Shown here: in pieces, positions 23,426 through 32,120 of the stretch
Layout of the letters: every line of letters begins with the position of its first letter
Numbering within the stretch: position 1 is the first letter of the stretch
Assembly (NCBI RefSeq): GCF_011045025.1
Contig: NZ_JAAKZX010000098.1
Span: 1-33,702, forward strand
Source of the DNA: Streptomyces ureilyticus
GTDB lineage: Bacteria > Actinomycetota > Actinomycetes > Streptomycetales > Streptomycetaceae
Length of the DNA stretch: 33,702 nt
Direction of reading: 5' to 3'
The notes under the pieces: model-generated
The model's database searches: none
Told to the model about the DNA's origin: nothing
What the model saw: the letters and a program-made list of their open reading frames with translations, nothing else
Program-made: the position numbers and the translations under genes

Positions 23426-23433
23426 GTGGCTCC

Positions 23434-24189
23434 TCACTTCTCCGCGGGGCGCAGCCGCAGCCCCGCCATGCCGCCGTCGACGGCGAGAGCGGTACCGGTG
23501 ACCGATGCGGCGGCGGGGCTCGCCAGATACACGATGGCCGCGGCCACCTCTTCGGCGGTCACCAGGCGCCCCATGGGCTGTCGGGCGTTGAGCGCCGCCC
23601 GTTCCGCCGTCGGGTCGTCGGATGCCGCCAGCAGCGCGCTCACCCATGGGGTGTCGGCGGTGCCGGGATTGACGCAGTTGACGCGGATCCCTTCGCGGAC
23701 GTGGTCGGCGGCCATGGCCAGGGTCAGGGCGAGGACCGCGCCCTTGCTGGCCGAGTACAGGGCACGCTGCGGCAGGCCGGCGGTGGCGGCGATGGAGCAG
23801 GTGTTGACGATCGCAGCGTTGTCGGAGGCGCGAAGGCTCGGCAGGGCGGCCCGGCTGGTGCGGACGACGCCGAGTACGTTGACGTCGAGAACGCGGTGCC
23901 ACTGCTCGTCGGGATTGTCCTCCACTGTGCCCGCGGCGCCCACTCCGGCGTTGTTGACCAGGATGTCAATTCCGCCCAGTCGTGCCGACGCCTCGGCCAT
24001 GGCGGCGCGCACCTGGGCGTCGTCGGTGATGTCGGCCCGCAGCGCGACGAGTGGCTCATCCACGCCGGTGGTGTCCCGGTCCAGTACGGCCACCCGTGCT
24101 CCCTGAGCCGCCAGCAGGTCGGCCGTCGCGCGGCCGATACCTGAGGCGCCGCCGGTCACCACCGCCCGCAGACCGTCCATGCGGGTCAT
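23434..24189 (-). CDS. SDR oxidoreductase, probable 2-keto-3-deoxy-L-fuconate dehydrogenase
   Basis: This 251-residue classical SDR has TGGASGIG (12-19), NNAG (79-82), Ser132 and the catalytic Tyr145-Ser-Ala-Ser-Lys149. An Asp after the second strand (AVLDRD) favours NAD. ATG 24189 overlaps the fuconate dehydratase stop as ATGA, so the proteins are made together. In the non-phosphorylative L-fucose pathway, 2-keto-3-deoxy-L-fuconate made by the dehydratase is oxidised at C4 by an SDR of this kind. The gene context is the main argument for that assignment. Met4 is an alternative start. Confidence 0.82.
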   Translation of the reverse strand: MTRMDGLRAVVTGGASGIGRATADLLAAQGARVAVLDRDTTGVDEPLVALRADITDDAQVRAAMAEASARLGGIDILVNNAGVGAAGTVEDNPDEQWHRVLDVNVLGVVRTSRAALPSLRASDNAAIVNTCSIAATAGLPQRALYSASKGAVLALTLAMAADHVREGIRVNCVNPGTADTPWVSALLAASDDPTAERAALNARQPMGRLVTAEEVAAAIVYLASPAAASVTGTALAVDGGMAGLRLRPAEK

Positions 24190-25541
24190 ACGGCGAGCTC
24201 CTGGCCGTCGGTGGTGCGTGCCGCCAGGTCATCGGCCCAGAACTGGCCGTGTGGGTAGGTGTAGCGGGTGATGGAGCCTGGATGCATCTGTGCGGAGTAT
24301 CCGGGGGCCGTGGGCGGGAGGTAGCGGCCGCCTTCGATGCGTACGGGATCGGTGAAGTGCTGGTGGAGGTGGTCGACGTATTCGATGACCCGGTCCTGGA
24401 CGGTGGTGGACACGGCGAGGTAGTCGAACATCGACAGGTGCTGGACGAGTTCGCACAGGCCGACGCCGCCGGCGTGGGGACAGACGGGTATGCCGAACTT
24501 GGCGGCAAGCAGGAGGATGGCGAGGTTTTCGTTGACGCCGCCGACGCGGGCGGCGTCCAGTTGCAGCACGTCGATGGCTTCGGCCTGGAGCAGCTGCTTG
24601 AAGACGATGCGGTTTTGGACGTGTTCGCCGGTGGCGACCTGGACGGGCGCGACGGCCTTGCGGATGGTGGCGTGGCCGAGGACGTCGTCGGGGCTGGTGG
24701 GCTCTTCGATCCAGTAGGGGTCGAACTCGGCCAGCGCGGTGGTCCAGGTGATGGCTTCGTCGACGTTCCAGCGCTGGTTGGCGTCCATGGCGATGCGGAT
24801 GTCCGGGCCGACTGCGGCACGGGCAGCCCGGAAGCGCCGGATGTCGTCGTCGAGATCGGCTCCGACCTTGAGCTTGATCTGCCGGAAGCCGTCGGCCACC
24901 GCGCGCTGTGCCAGGCGGGTCAGCTTCTCGTCGGTGTAGCCGAGCCAGCCGGGCGAGGTGGTGTAGGCGGGATAGCCGTGGGCGAGGAGGTCGCTTTCCC
25001 GTGCGGTACGTCCTTCCCGGCCGCGTTGCAGGATCGTTACTGCTTCCTGGCGGGTGAGTGCGTCGGTGATGTACCGGTAGTCGATCTGGTCGGCGAGCCA
25101 TTCGGGGTCGGCGTCGGCGAGGAACTTCCACAGGGGCTTGTCGGCCCGCTTGGCGGCCAGGTCCCATACGGCGTTGATGACGGCGCCGATGGCCATGTGC
25201 ATCACACCTTTTTCGGGACCGAGCCAGCGCAGTTGACTGTCGCCGGTGAGGTCGCGCGCGAGGCTGCCTGGGTCGTCGCAGAGATCCTCTACGGACCGGC
25301 CCACGACGTGGGCTCGCAAGGCGTCGAGCGCCGCGACCTGCACGTCGTTGCCACGACCGATGGTGAAGGCGAAGCCGTGGCCCTCCAGGCCGTCTTCGCT
25401 GTCCGTCCGCAGTACGAGATAGGCGGCCGAGTAGTCGGGGTCGGTGTTCATCGCATCCGACCCGTCCAGCTCCCGGGACGTGGGGAACCGTATGTCGTAC
25501 GTGTCGAGACCGGTGATCCGGGAGACGCTTGTTGAGGACAC
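24186..25541 (-). CDS. fucD: L-fuconate dehydratase (enolase superfamily)
   Basis: This 451-residue enolase-superfamily enzyme removes water from L-fuconate to give 2-keto-3-deoxy-L-fuconate. Residues that I know for Xanthomonas FucD appear at a constant +5 offset: Lys225 (KLKVG), Mg2+ ligands Asp253 (MDAN), Glu279 (WIEEP) and Glu306 (TGEH), the Asp329-His356 dyad (QLDA, CPHAGG) and Glu387. The N-terminal capping domain starts RITGLDTYDIRFPTSRELDG, as in FucD and human ENOSF1. GTG 25541 is chosen because AAAGG lies 7-11 nt upstream and it gives the family length; the frame stays open to 25673. Related substrates such as L-galactonate or D-arabinonate are possible. Confidence 0.93.
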   Translation of the reverse strand: MSSTSVSRITGLDTYDIRFPTSRELDGSDAMNTDPDYSAAYLVLRTDSEDGLEGHGFAFTIGRGNDVQVAALDALRAHVVGRSVEDLCDDPGSLARDLTGDSQLRWLGPEKGVMHMAIGAVINAVWDLAAKRADKPLWKFLADADPEWLADQIDYRYITDALTRQEAVTILQRGREGRTARESDLLAHGYPAYTTSPGWLGYTDEKLTRLAQRAVADGFRQIKLKVGADLDDDIRRFRAARAAVGPDIRIAMDANQRWNVDEAITWTTALAEFDPYWIEEPTSPDDVLGHATIRKAVAPVQVATGEHVQNRIVFKQLLQAEAIDVLQLDAARVGGVNENLAILLLAAKFGIPVCPHAGGVGLCELVQHLSMFDYLAVSTTVQDRVIEYVDHLHQHFTDPVRIEGGRYLPPTAPGYSAQMHPGSITRYTYPHGQFWADDLAARTTDGQELAV

Positions 25542-25840
25542 GCTGAGCCTTTCGTGATCGGTGAGACTGACGGACAGTGCCAGGGCCGGCAGCCGCCACC
25601 GCATCGCCGGGACCGACCCCGCTGACAGATGGGTCCGGCTGAGCCGGGTACCTGAGGCCACCGGCGGAAGCACACGTGGGGAGCCTCCTGTGCGGCCGTG
25701 TGCCGGCCACGCCGATTGACCCCGTCGGCGAGAAACAGTGACCTGGGCCCGTGCTTCGGACGCCCTCGCCCAGATGTGTGGACGGGGCCGGGAAGGTCAC
25801 GGGCGGGGAGCGCGCCGACCTTCGACGGGCCCGTCCCTCG

Positions 25841-25855
25841 ATACTTCGGATGATT
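25841..25855. promoter_or_regulatory. Operator-like palindrome, weaker copy
   Basis: ATACTTCGGATGATT contains ACTTC-G-GATGA, two mismatches from ACATC-N-GATGT, with the same ATAC flank as the better sites. It is the copy nearest fucD, 300 nt from its start. A half-match (CTC-C-GATGT) follows at 25909-25917. Confidence 0.35.
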
Positions 25856-26010
25856 TTTCTGCGGCGGTGCCTGACAGTACGACCGCCGGCCCGTTGGCGC
25901 AATCAGTCCTCCGATGTCTATGGTCGAGGACGGGTCCTGAAAGTGATCAGATGGGCGTTTTATCCTGGTGATCTATCTCGGCGTTCGTGCCGTCGGTCAC
26001 GATCCTGCGC

Positions 26011-26025
26011 ATACATCGGATGAGG
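26011..26025. promoter_or_regulatory. Operator-like palindrome ACATC-N-GATGT, one mismatch
   Basis: ATACATCGGATGAGG carries ACATC-G-GATGA: the left arm is perfect and the right arm differs only at the last base. It lies mid-way in the divergent fucD/importer region. Confidence 0.55.
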
Positions 26026-26133
26026 CTCTTGCCAAGTGTGGCAATGCGCTCGTAACGTCACGCCACGCTCCAAAGGCAGCCGAGGAAGACCCTCGGTGGT
26101 GAGACGGTTGCGCGCCTGAGGTCGCCCCCGGCA

Positions 26134-26148
26134 AGGCATCGGATGTCT
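26134..26148. promoter_or_regulatory. Operator-like palindrome ACATC-N-GATGT, one mismatch
   Basis: AGGCATCGGATGTCT carries GCATC-G-GATGT: the right arm is perfect and the left arm differs at its first base. It lies about 190 nt before the lipoprotein start. Confidence 0.55.
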
Positions 26149-26264
26149 GGTCGTATCGCTGGGGGAAGCTTTCGGCCTGACGGTGGAGAAAACAACCTTG
26201 TTTCGGCCATTGCTCGTTGCTGGAACGCGGTTGTAACGTTTCACGTCTTAGGCGCATGGACTGA

Positions 26265-26279
26265 GTAGATCCGATGTTT
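26265..26279. promoter_or_regulatory. Operator-like palindrome ACATC-N-GATGT, one mismatch
   Basis: GTAGATCCGATGTTT carries AGATC-C-GATGT. It ends about 50 nt before the importer lipoprotein ATG (26330), where a bound repressor would block transcription start or early elongation. Confidence 0.55.
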
Positions 26280-26329
26280 TACCCGGCTTCGCGAATTCGA
26301 ATCGCGCCCTATCGAGGGGTTTCCCGACC

Positions 26330-27697
26330 ATGAGACGTTTCAATGAAGCACGCCGAAACCCGCTGCCTCGCGCCCTGACGGCGCTGTCCGCGGTCGCCGT
26401 TCTCACCTCCTCTGCCGTGGCGTGTTCGTCGTCGGGGAGTGAGGGGAGCGACACCACGGGCTCGGCGCCGGTCACTCTGACCGTTCAGCAGCAGACCGGG
26501 CAGGAGACCTTGTTCGGCTACTTCGCCAAGGCCTTCCACAAGGCGCACCCGAACGTGACGGTCAAACTGCAGACGATCAGCCAGGAGCAGAAGGCCGGCT
26601 CGAACCTCACTGTGCTGGGCTCGGCCAACGCGCCCGACGTCGGCTTCGTCCCGGTCGGCTCGTCGCCCTACACCGCTCTGACCAGCCGTGGCGGGCTGAC
26701 CGATCTCAGTGACGTGTGGAGTTCCGGTGACCTCGCCAAGCGCTACGGCAGCGGCGTCTCCGGGTCGCTGAAGGTCGGCGGCAAGCCGTACGTCGTCGCC
26801 TTCTCCCAGGCCATCTACAACGTCGTCTGGTACAACCCGGCAGCCTTCGCCAAAGCCGGCGTGACCGTGCCGACCGATCACCGGTTCGCGACGCCGGAAG
26901 ACCTCATCGCCGCGGCCAAGAAGCTGAAGTCGGCCGGGTACGCACCGCTGCAGCTCGGCGGCGCCTCCGGCTATCAGGCCAGCTGGATGGTCGACGCCCT
27001 GCTGCCGACCTCGGCGTCGCCGGCGCAGCTCGAGAACTACCTGGCGTCCTACAACAGCAAGACCGCCGTCACCGCGAAGTACACCGACCCGGCCTTCACC
27101 AAGGTGCTCTCGACGCTTGAGAACTACCGCAAGTCGGGCGTCTACCAGGACGGGTTCCTCGGTCAGAAGTACCAGGACGCCGAGACGCCGTTCCTCGCGG
27201 GCAAGGCGGGAATGTTCCTCGGCGGCAACTTCACGGCGGCCGACTTCGTGCCCGCGAAGACCTCGGTGAAGCCCGACTGGCTGCTCCTGCCGCCGGTCAA
27301 CGCCGGGACGAAGACCACGCAGACCGGCTACTACGGCGACGCCCTGGGCATCCCGGTGAGGGCGCAGCACAAGGCGTGGGCGAAGAAGTTCCTCGAGTTC
27401 GTCATGTCCGAGAAGGCGCAGTCGGAGGGCGTGGTCGGCACCGCCAATCTGCTCCCCGGGGTTAAGGACCTGCCCGCCTCGGCCTTCACGAAGTTGGACG
27501 CGAATTCCCGCAGCATCCTGGCTGACATCGCCAAGAACGGCAGTGCGGCCGGCTGGACGTCGGTGGTGCCGAACGCGCTTGCGCAGACCTTCATCGACCC
27601 GAAGATCCAGGCGATGTACTCCGGCAGCCTTTCGCCGTCCGCGCTGGCACAGCAGCAGCAGGACGAACTGCTGAGCTTCCGCAAGTCCGCGAGCTGA
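26330..27697 (+). CDS. ABC transporter sugar-binding lipoprotein (CUT1 type)
   Basis: This is a 455-residue extracellular solute-binding protein of the MalE/UgpB type (family 1). A basic N-terminus (MRRFNEARRN), a hydrophobic stretch and the lipobox SSAVAC with Cys32 show a lipid-anchored exported protein, followed by a Ser/Gly-rich linker. Typical features include LTVQQQTGQETLFGYFAKAF as the first strand-helix, a Trp-Tyr-Asn-Pro block (VVWYNPAAFAKAG) and AGKAGMFLGGNF. ATG 26330 has GAGGGG about 10 nt upstream. Two permeases follow with 42-nt spacing and then overlaps. With a downstream intracellular glycosidase, the ligand is likely a fucose-containing mono- or oligosaccharide (inference). 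Confidence 0.92.
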   Translation: MRRFNEARRNPLPRALTALSAVAVLTSSAVACSSSGSEGSDTTGSAPVTLTVQQQTGQETLFGYFAKAFHKAHPNVTVKLQTISQEQKAGSNLTVLGSANAPDVGFVPVGSSPYTALTSRGGLTDLSDVWSSGDLAKRYGSGVSGSLKVGGKPYVVAFSQAIYNVVWYNPAAFAKAGVTVPTDHRFATPEDLIAAAKKLKSAGYAPLQLGGASGYQASWMVDALLPTSASPAQLENYLASYNSKTAVTAKYTDPAFTKVLSTLENYRKSGVYQDGFLGQKYQDAETPFLAGKAGMFLGGNFTAADFVPAKTSVKPDWLLLPPVNAGTKTTQTGYYGDALGIPVRAQHKAWAKKFLEFVMSEKAQSEGVVGTANLLPGVKDLPASAFTKLDANSRSILADIAKNGSAAGWTSVVPNALAQTFIDPKIQAMYSGSLSPSALAQQQQDELLSFRKSAS

Positions 27698-27739
27698 GCC
27701 GACCGTGAACGAGCCGTATCCCAGTTCGAGGAGAGGTGT

Positions 27740-28753
27740 ATGAGCACGCATTCCGTGATCACGGCGTCGGACCCGGGGGCCGCCGCCGGCGACGCCGCGA
27801 AGTCCACGGGCGTCGTGCCCAGCCGGGCGCGATCGCGATCCGCGAGGCGTCCCGGCGCGGGCGGGAGGGGGTCGGGTCGCCGGTCGAGGGCCACCACCTC
27901 ACCGTTGGTGACCCGCCTGGCACTGGTGCCCGCGCTTGTCCTGCTCGCCGTCTTCGTCCTCGGCGCGATCGTCCAGACGGTACGCATCAGTACCACGGAC
28001 TGGGTCGGCTTCGGTCCCATGCACTCCGTGGGGCTGGACAACTACCGCACTGTTCTCAAGAGTTCGGACACCTACCAGTCGCTGGGCGTCACTCTCGTGT
28101 ACGCCGCCGCGTCGGCGGTGGCGACGATCGTCATCAGCAGCCTTCTCGCCGCGGCGGTCAGCCACGGCGTGAAGGGCGGGCGCTTCTACCGGGTCATCTG
28201 GTTCCTGCCCGGTGTCGCGCCCGCGGCCGCCGTGTCGATCTTCTGGACGGCGAGTTTCCAGCCGCACTCGGGCGGCGTCAACCAGGTCCTCGGCCACATC
28301 GGACTCGGCAACGCGCACGCGTGGCTGGGTGACGCCTCCACGGCCGTCTGGCCGGTGGTGTTCGTGACCGTGTGGGCGGGCGTCGGCTTCGCGTTCCTGC
28401 TGCTGCTCGGGGCGATGGAACAGGTCCCCGTCTCCATCTATGAGGCCGCGCGCATCGACGGCGCCTCGACGGCACGACAGTTCTTCAGCATGACTCTCCC
28501 GATGATCCGGCCGGTGTTCGTCATGACGGCCCTGCTCGAGTTCATGTGGGCGTTCAACGGATTCACGACCGTGTGGGCGATGACGCAGGGCGGTCCGGGC
28601 ACGGCGACCTCGATCCTGCCGGTGCGGATCTACCGGGAGGCGCTGCTGAAGGGGCAGTTCGGCCCGGCGTCGGCACTGGCCGTGCTCTCGGCAGTCGTAC
28701 TCATCGCGGTCGGCCTCGTCGGCGTACGGGCCAGCCGCTCGAAGGAGGCGTGA
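27740..28753 (+). CDS. ABC sugar transporter permease (MalF/UgpA type)
   Basis: This 337-residue membrane protein has about six transmembrane helices, the first at about 58-82. The cytoplasmic EAA loop (EAARIDGASTARQFF, then TLPMIRP, 235-257) couples to the ATPase. An unusual 55-residue Arg/Ser/Gly-rich N-terminal extension precedes the first helix. ATG 27740 follows GAGGAGAGG. The stop TGA (28751-28753) shares its A with the ATG of the next permease. It forms a heterodimeric channel with that protein. Confidence 0.93.
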   Translation: MSTHSVITASDPGAAAGDAAKSTGVVPSRARSRSARRPGAGGRGSGRRSRATTSPLVTRLALVPALVLLAVFVLGAIVQTVRISTTDWVGFGPMHSVGLDNYRTVLKSSDTYQSLGVTLVYAAASAVATIVISSLLAAAVSHGVKGGRFYRVIWFLPGVAPAAAVSIFWTASFQPHSGGVNQVLGHIGLGNAHAWLGDASTAVWPVVFVTVWAGVGFAFLLLLGAMEQVPVSIYEAARIDGASTARQFFSMTLPMIRPVFVMTALLEFMWAFNGFTTVWAMTQGGPGTATSILPVRIYREALLKGQFGPASALAVLSAVVLIAVGLVGVRASRSKEA

Positions 28754-29589
28754 TGCGTAATCTGCTCGGTCGAGGCACCGCACGGGCCGCCCTCGTGCTC
28801 TGGACGCTGCTCGCCGTCGTGCCGTTCGTGCTGATCCTGCTGCTCAGCGTCAGGTCCAACGCGGACATCTACCTGAACGGCCTCGGTATCACCGGAAAGA
28901 TCCTGCCCGGCAACTACGCGCGGGCCTGGCAGGGTTCGGCCGGGACGGCCGGACTGACCAGCTACTTCAGCAACAGTCTGATCGCGGCCGTCACCGCGCT
29001 CGTCTTCAACCTCGGGGCCGGAGTGACGGCGGCGTACTTCGCGACGCACCTGTCCGACCGCAGCCGCATCTGGTTCACCCGGCTGTTCGTGTCGTCGACC
29101 GTCCTGCCGATCGTGCTGATGATCGTTCCCTACTACCAGGCGTTCAACGCGTTCGGCCTGCTCAACATGCCGGTGGTCATCGGCATCGCGTACGGCGCCC
29201 TGGCCCTGCCGACCACCGTGCTGATCATGCACTCGTTCTTCGTCGACTTCCCGGTCGAGCTGCTAGAGGCAGCCGCACTCGACGGCACAGGGGCCTGGCG
29301 CACGTACGTCCGCATCGTCCTCCCGCTCGCCAAGGGCGCGGTGACGGCGGTGGCGATGCTCACGCTCGTGTTCGTCTGGGGCGAGACACAACTCGGCGTG
29401 GTGCTGCTGCAGTCCGGTGAGTCGCAGACCGTGCCGGTCGGTCTGCTCTCGTTCCAGGGCCAGTACACGACCGACCAGGGGGCGCTGTTCGCCGGGCTCT
29501 CGCTGGCGTCCATCCCGATCATCCTGCTGTACCTCGTCTTCCACAAGAACGTCACCAAGGGCATCGCGCTCGGCGGAGTGTTCAAATGA
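28753..29589 (+). CDS. ABC sugar transporter permease (MalG/UgpE type)
   Basis: This 278-residue CUT1 permease opens with a hydrophobic helix (LVLWTLLAVVPFVLILLLSV) and has about six membrane segments. Its EAA loop is LLEAAALDGTGAWRTYVRIV followed by LPLAKG. ATG 28753 overlaps the previous stop (TGATG) and has AAGGAGG just upstream, which decides the start over longer in-frame options inside the first permease. Its own stop overlaps the glycosidase start as ATGA. No ATP-binding subunit is encoded nearby; streptomycetes commonly use a shared MsiK-type ATPase for CUT1 importers. Confidence 0.93.
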   Translation: MRNLLGRGTARAALVLWTLLAVVPFVLILLLSVRSNADIYLNGLGITGKILPGNYARAWQGSAGTAGLTSYFSNSLIAAVTALVFNLGAGVTAAYFATHLSDRSRIWFTRLFVSSTVLPIVLMIVPYYQAFNAFGLLNMPVVIGIAYGALALPTTVLIMHSFFVDFPVELLEAAALDGTGAWRTYVRIVLPLAKGAVTAVAMLTLVFVWGETQLGVVLLQSGESQTVPVGLLSFQGQYTTDQGALFAGLSLASIPIILLYLVFHKNVTKGIALGGVFK

Positions 29590-32120
29590 CCACCAACCCC
29601 CTGTACGCGCCACTGTCACAAGCGGTCGACGGCCTCGATGTGAGCCGCCGCCACCCCATCGTCCGCACGCCGGCCGCCGGCGACTTCTTCGAGGGCGCTC
29701 TGCTGGGCAACGGGGAGTTCGGGGCGGTCGTCGTGCCGCGGCCGGACGCCATCGTGATCCACCTGGGTCACAACGCTGTCTGGGACAAGCGGGCCCAGGT
29801 GGTCGACCCGGACCGGCTGGGGACGTTCACGGACGTGCTCACCGCCGCCGAGGAGGCAGCCCGGCACGGACGCCCGGACGAGGACGAGGAGTTCGCCCGG
29901 TACCTCGCCGACACCGAGGAGGGCTACGGGGCTCCGTACCCCAAGCCGTTTCCGTGCGGCTCGGTCCTGCTCAGCCTCGACACCCGGCGCTGCGAGGTCC
30001 TCGGCTATCACGTCGACATCGCCACCGGGATCTGCAGCGTGCAGCTCACCATCGACGGCGCTCCGTCCACGGTCGAGATCTTCGTCGCGGCGGATTCCGA
30101 CACCGCGTGGGTGCGCTGGTCGGCGCACGGTACCGCGACGCTGCCGGTACGGGGCCTGCGCGTACTCCCCGACCCGCTCGGTTACGACGGCGCGGACGGG
30201 CCCGCCGACCCCATCGAAGCGGGCAACGCCTACACGCGCCCGAAGTCGGCGTTCACGCCGAACGAACACCTCACCCACGAGCAGTCGTCCCATCACCTCG
30301 CCTTCGTGCAGGGCCTGCCCGTCACCGGCGAGGCTCTGCCCGACACTCCGGCATTCCGGCTCGGGCTCACCTCCGACACCGAACTCACGGCCGGAACCGT
30401 CGCCGGTTTCAAGGGGCGACGCGTCGCTCTCGACCCCCTCGCCACGCATGTCGCACCGACCCGCGAACTCAACCTGCGGATCGATCTGACCCAAGACGAA
30501 CTGTCGGCGCTGTCGGCCGCCCCGGTCGCCGTCGAGATGGGTGACCAGGACACGGCCAGGTCGGCGACGACGGCCTCATGGCGCGACTTCTGGGCCCGCT
30601 CGGCGATCGACGTCGGTGGCCACGAACTCGAGGCGCTGTGGTACCGCAACCTGTACTGGACGCGCTGTGCGCTGCGGGACGGCGGTGTCGCGCCCGGCCT
30701 GTTCGGCCCGTGGACCTACCGGAACATCGGCTCCGGCTTCCACGGCGACTACCACTTCAACTACAACGTGCAACAGCTGTACTGGGGCCTGTTCGTCACC
30801 GGCCACGAGGACCTCCACCACCCCTACCTGGATCTGCTGGACTCGCTGCTGCCACAGGCCCGGCGTACCGCAGAGCAGTACTACGGCATGCCCGGTGCGG
30901 CCTTCTCACTGATCGGCTGGCCGCTGGAGACCACGCTCGCGCCCTACCTGTGCCCGAAGTGGGCGTGGGAGGCGTTCATCCCGGCCTGGGCGGTGCAGAC
31001 CCTGTGGTGGCACTACCTCTACACCGGTGACGTCGACCTGCTGGCGGACCGCATCGCACCCTTCCTGGTCGACGTCGCCCAGTTCCTGCTCGACTATCTC
31101 GACGCCGGCACCGAGCGCCTGGCCCGCGACGACGGACGGTTGCACGTCTACCCCACGGTCGTCCCGGAGGTGTACGGCCTGTCCGACGGGCTGCGCCTCA
31201 ACGTCGACGGACACGTCGACATCGTGTTCTTCACCTTCGCCTTCCAGGCACTGGTGGACGCGGACGAGGCGCTGCGTACCGCCGGACGGGACGCTCTGCC
31301 CGAAGACCTCGTGGAACGCGCCCGCGCCGCGGTGTCCCAGCTCGTCCCGCTGCCGACGACAGAGACCGACGAGGGCACCGTGTGGGTGAGCGTCGCAGGC
31401 GAGGACCCGGACGTCGTCTACAACGTCCCGGCCGCGGCGATGGCGGTCTTCCCGTGCGAAGCCGTCTCGCTCTCGTCACCGGCCGACCAGGTCGACATCG
31501 CCCGCCGTACGGTCCGCCGCCAGCGCACCGAGGGAGGCAACGACCTCGTGTTCGTCGCCATGCAGGAGGCACGGCTCGGTCAGCTCGACCTCGAGCGGTG
31601 GCTGCGCCACGTCCGGTACTGCACGATCCCCAACGGCACGGCGACAGCACGGGTCCAGCGCGCCGGCGGCCGGTACGACGACGCGACACCCTTCGACTTC
31701 ATGGCGCGCATGGGGGTGTGGACCGAGAACTTCGCGGTCGGCGCCGTGATCTCCGAGTGCCTGCTGCAGAGCCACGACGGCGTGATCCGCATCCTGCCGA
31801 ACTGGCCCCTTGATCTCCCGGTCAGCTTCACCGAACTGCGAACTCGCGGGGGTCACCGGGCTTCCTTCACCCGGCGCCCCGGCGAGGCAGACCGGCTCGA
31901 GCTGACCGGAGGGCACGAACGTGAACTGACGGTCGTGCCGCCGTGGTCCGGACCGAGCACCGTCCACCCGGCCGCGGACAGCACCGAAAAAGCGCAAGCG
32001 ATCCACCATCCGCCCGGGCCGATCCGACTGCCGGTGCAGACCGGGACGGTCGTCCGTATCTCACCTGTTCCGTCCCTCAATGACGAGCTCGAAGGAACCA
32101 CCCCATGCGCGATTTCCTGA
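29586..32120 (+). CDS. Cytoplasmic glycoside hydrolase, GH95-like (candidate alpha-L-fucosidase)
   Basis: This 844-residue protein resembles GH95 alpha-L-fucosidases across three domains. An N-terminal beta domain has a FFEGALLGNGEFGAVV block (34-49). An (alpha/alpha)6 barrel from about 330 includes GDYHFNYNVQQLYW, whose Asn392 and Asn394 match the paired catalytic-site asparagines of GH95. A Glu528 (VVPEVYG) candidate general acid follows. The C-terminal part has SECLLQSHDGVIRILPNW. The activating Asp of GH95 (IDGNFG) corresponds to Thr713 in WTENFA, with Glu714 beside it, so specificity or mechanism may differ. There is no signal peptide, so it should act on imported oligosaccharide. ATG 29586 overlaps the permease stop. 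Confidence 0.72.
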   Translation: MTTNPLYAPLSQAVDGLDVSRRHPIVRTPAAGDFFEGALLGNGEFGAVVVPRPDAIVIHLGHNAVWDKRAQVVDPDRLGTFTDVLTAAEEAARHGRPDEDEEFARYLADTEEGYGAPYPKPFPCGSVLLSLDTRRCEVLGYHVDIATGICSVQLTIDGAPSTVEIFVAADSDTAWVRWSAHGTATLPVRGLRVLPDPLGYDGADGPADPIEAGNAYTRPKSAFTPNEHLTHEQSSHHLAFVQGLPVTGEALPDTPAFRLGLTSDTELTAGTVAGFKGRRVALDPLATHVAPTRELNLRIDLTQDELSALSAAPVAVEMGDQDTARSATTASWRDFWARSAIDVGGHELEALWYRNLYWTRCALRDGGVAPGLFGPWTYRNIGSGFHGDYHFNYNVQQLYWGLFVTGHEDLHHPYLDLLDSLLPQARRTAEQYYGMPGAAFSLIGWPLETTLAPYLCPKWAWEAFIPAWAVQTLWWHYLYTGDVDLLADRIAPFLVDVAQFLLDYLDAGTERLARDDGRLHVYPTVVPEVYGLSDGLRLNVDGHVDIVFFTFAFQALVDADEALRTAGRDALPEDLVERARAAVSQLVPLPTTETDEGTVWVSVAGEDPDVVYNVPAAAMAVFPCEAVSLSSPADQVDIARRTVRRQRTEGGNDLVFVAMQEARLGQLDLERWLRHVRYCTIPNGTATARVQRAGGRYDDATPFDFMARMGVWTENFAVGAVISECLLQSHDGVIRILPNWPLDLPVSFTELRTRGGHRASFTRRPGEADRLELTGGHERELTVVPPWSGPSTVHPAADSTEKAQAIHHPPGPIRLPVQTGTVVRISPVPSLNDELEGTTPCAIS

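Larger units (their letters stand above)
25542..26329. promoter_or_regulatory. Divergent control region of the fucose locus
   Basis: These 788 non-coding nt lie between fucD (minus) and the importer lipoprotein (plus). The region is less GC-rich than the genes. It contains four or five copies of a palindrome close to ACATC-N-GATGT (listed separately). A second repeated element, GTAACGT followed within two bases by CACG, occurs at about 26052-26062 and 26233-26245. Minus-strand open frames here are not gene-like. Both flanking operons are presumably controlled from here. Confidence 0.6.

Noticed and set aside
24051..25535. Plus-strand 494-codon frame over fucD and the SDR
   Set aside because: Val/Gly/Asp-rich antisense shadow crossing two real genes whose catalytic residues are intact on the minus strand; no known domain.
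24229..25902. Second long minus-strand frame across fucD
   Set aside because: Arg/Pro/His-rich composition typical of an out-of-frame reading of a high-GC gene; the fucD frame explains the sequence.
26052..26245. Two GTAACGT...CACG elements as a second operator
   Set aside because: Only two imperfect copies; noted in the control-region entry but not enough for a separate regulatory call.
26309..27751. Minus-strand frame opposite the solute-binding lipoprotein
   Set aside because: Antisense of a clear lipoprotein gene; composition artefact.
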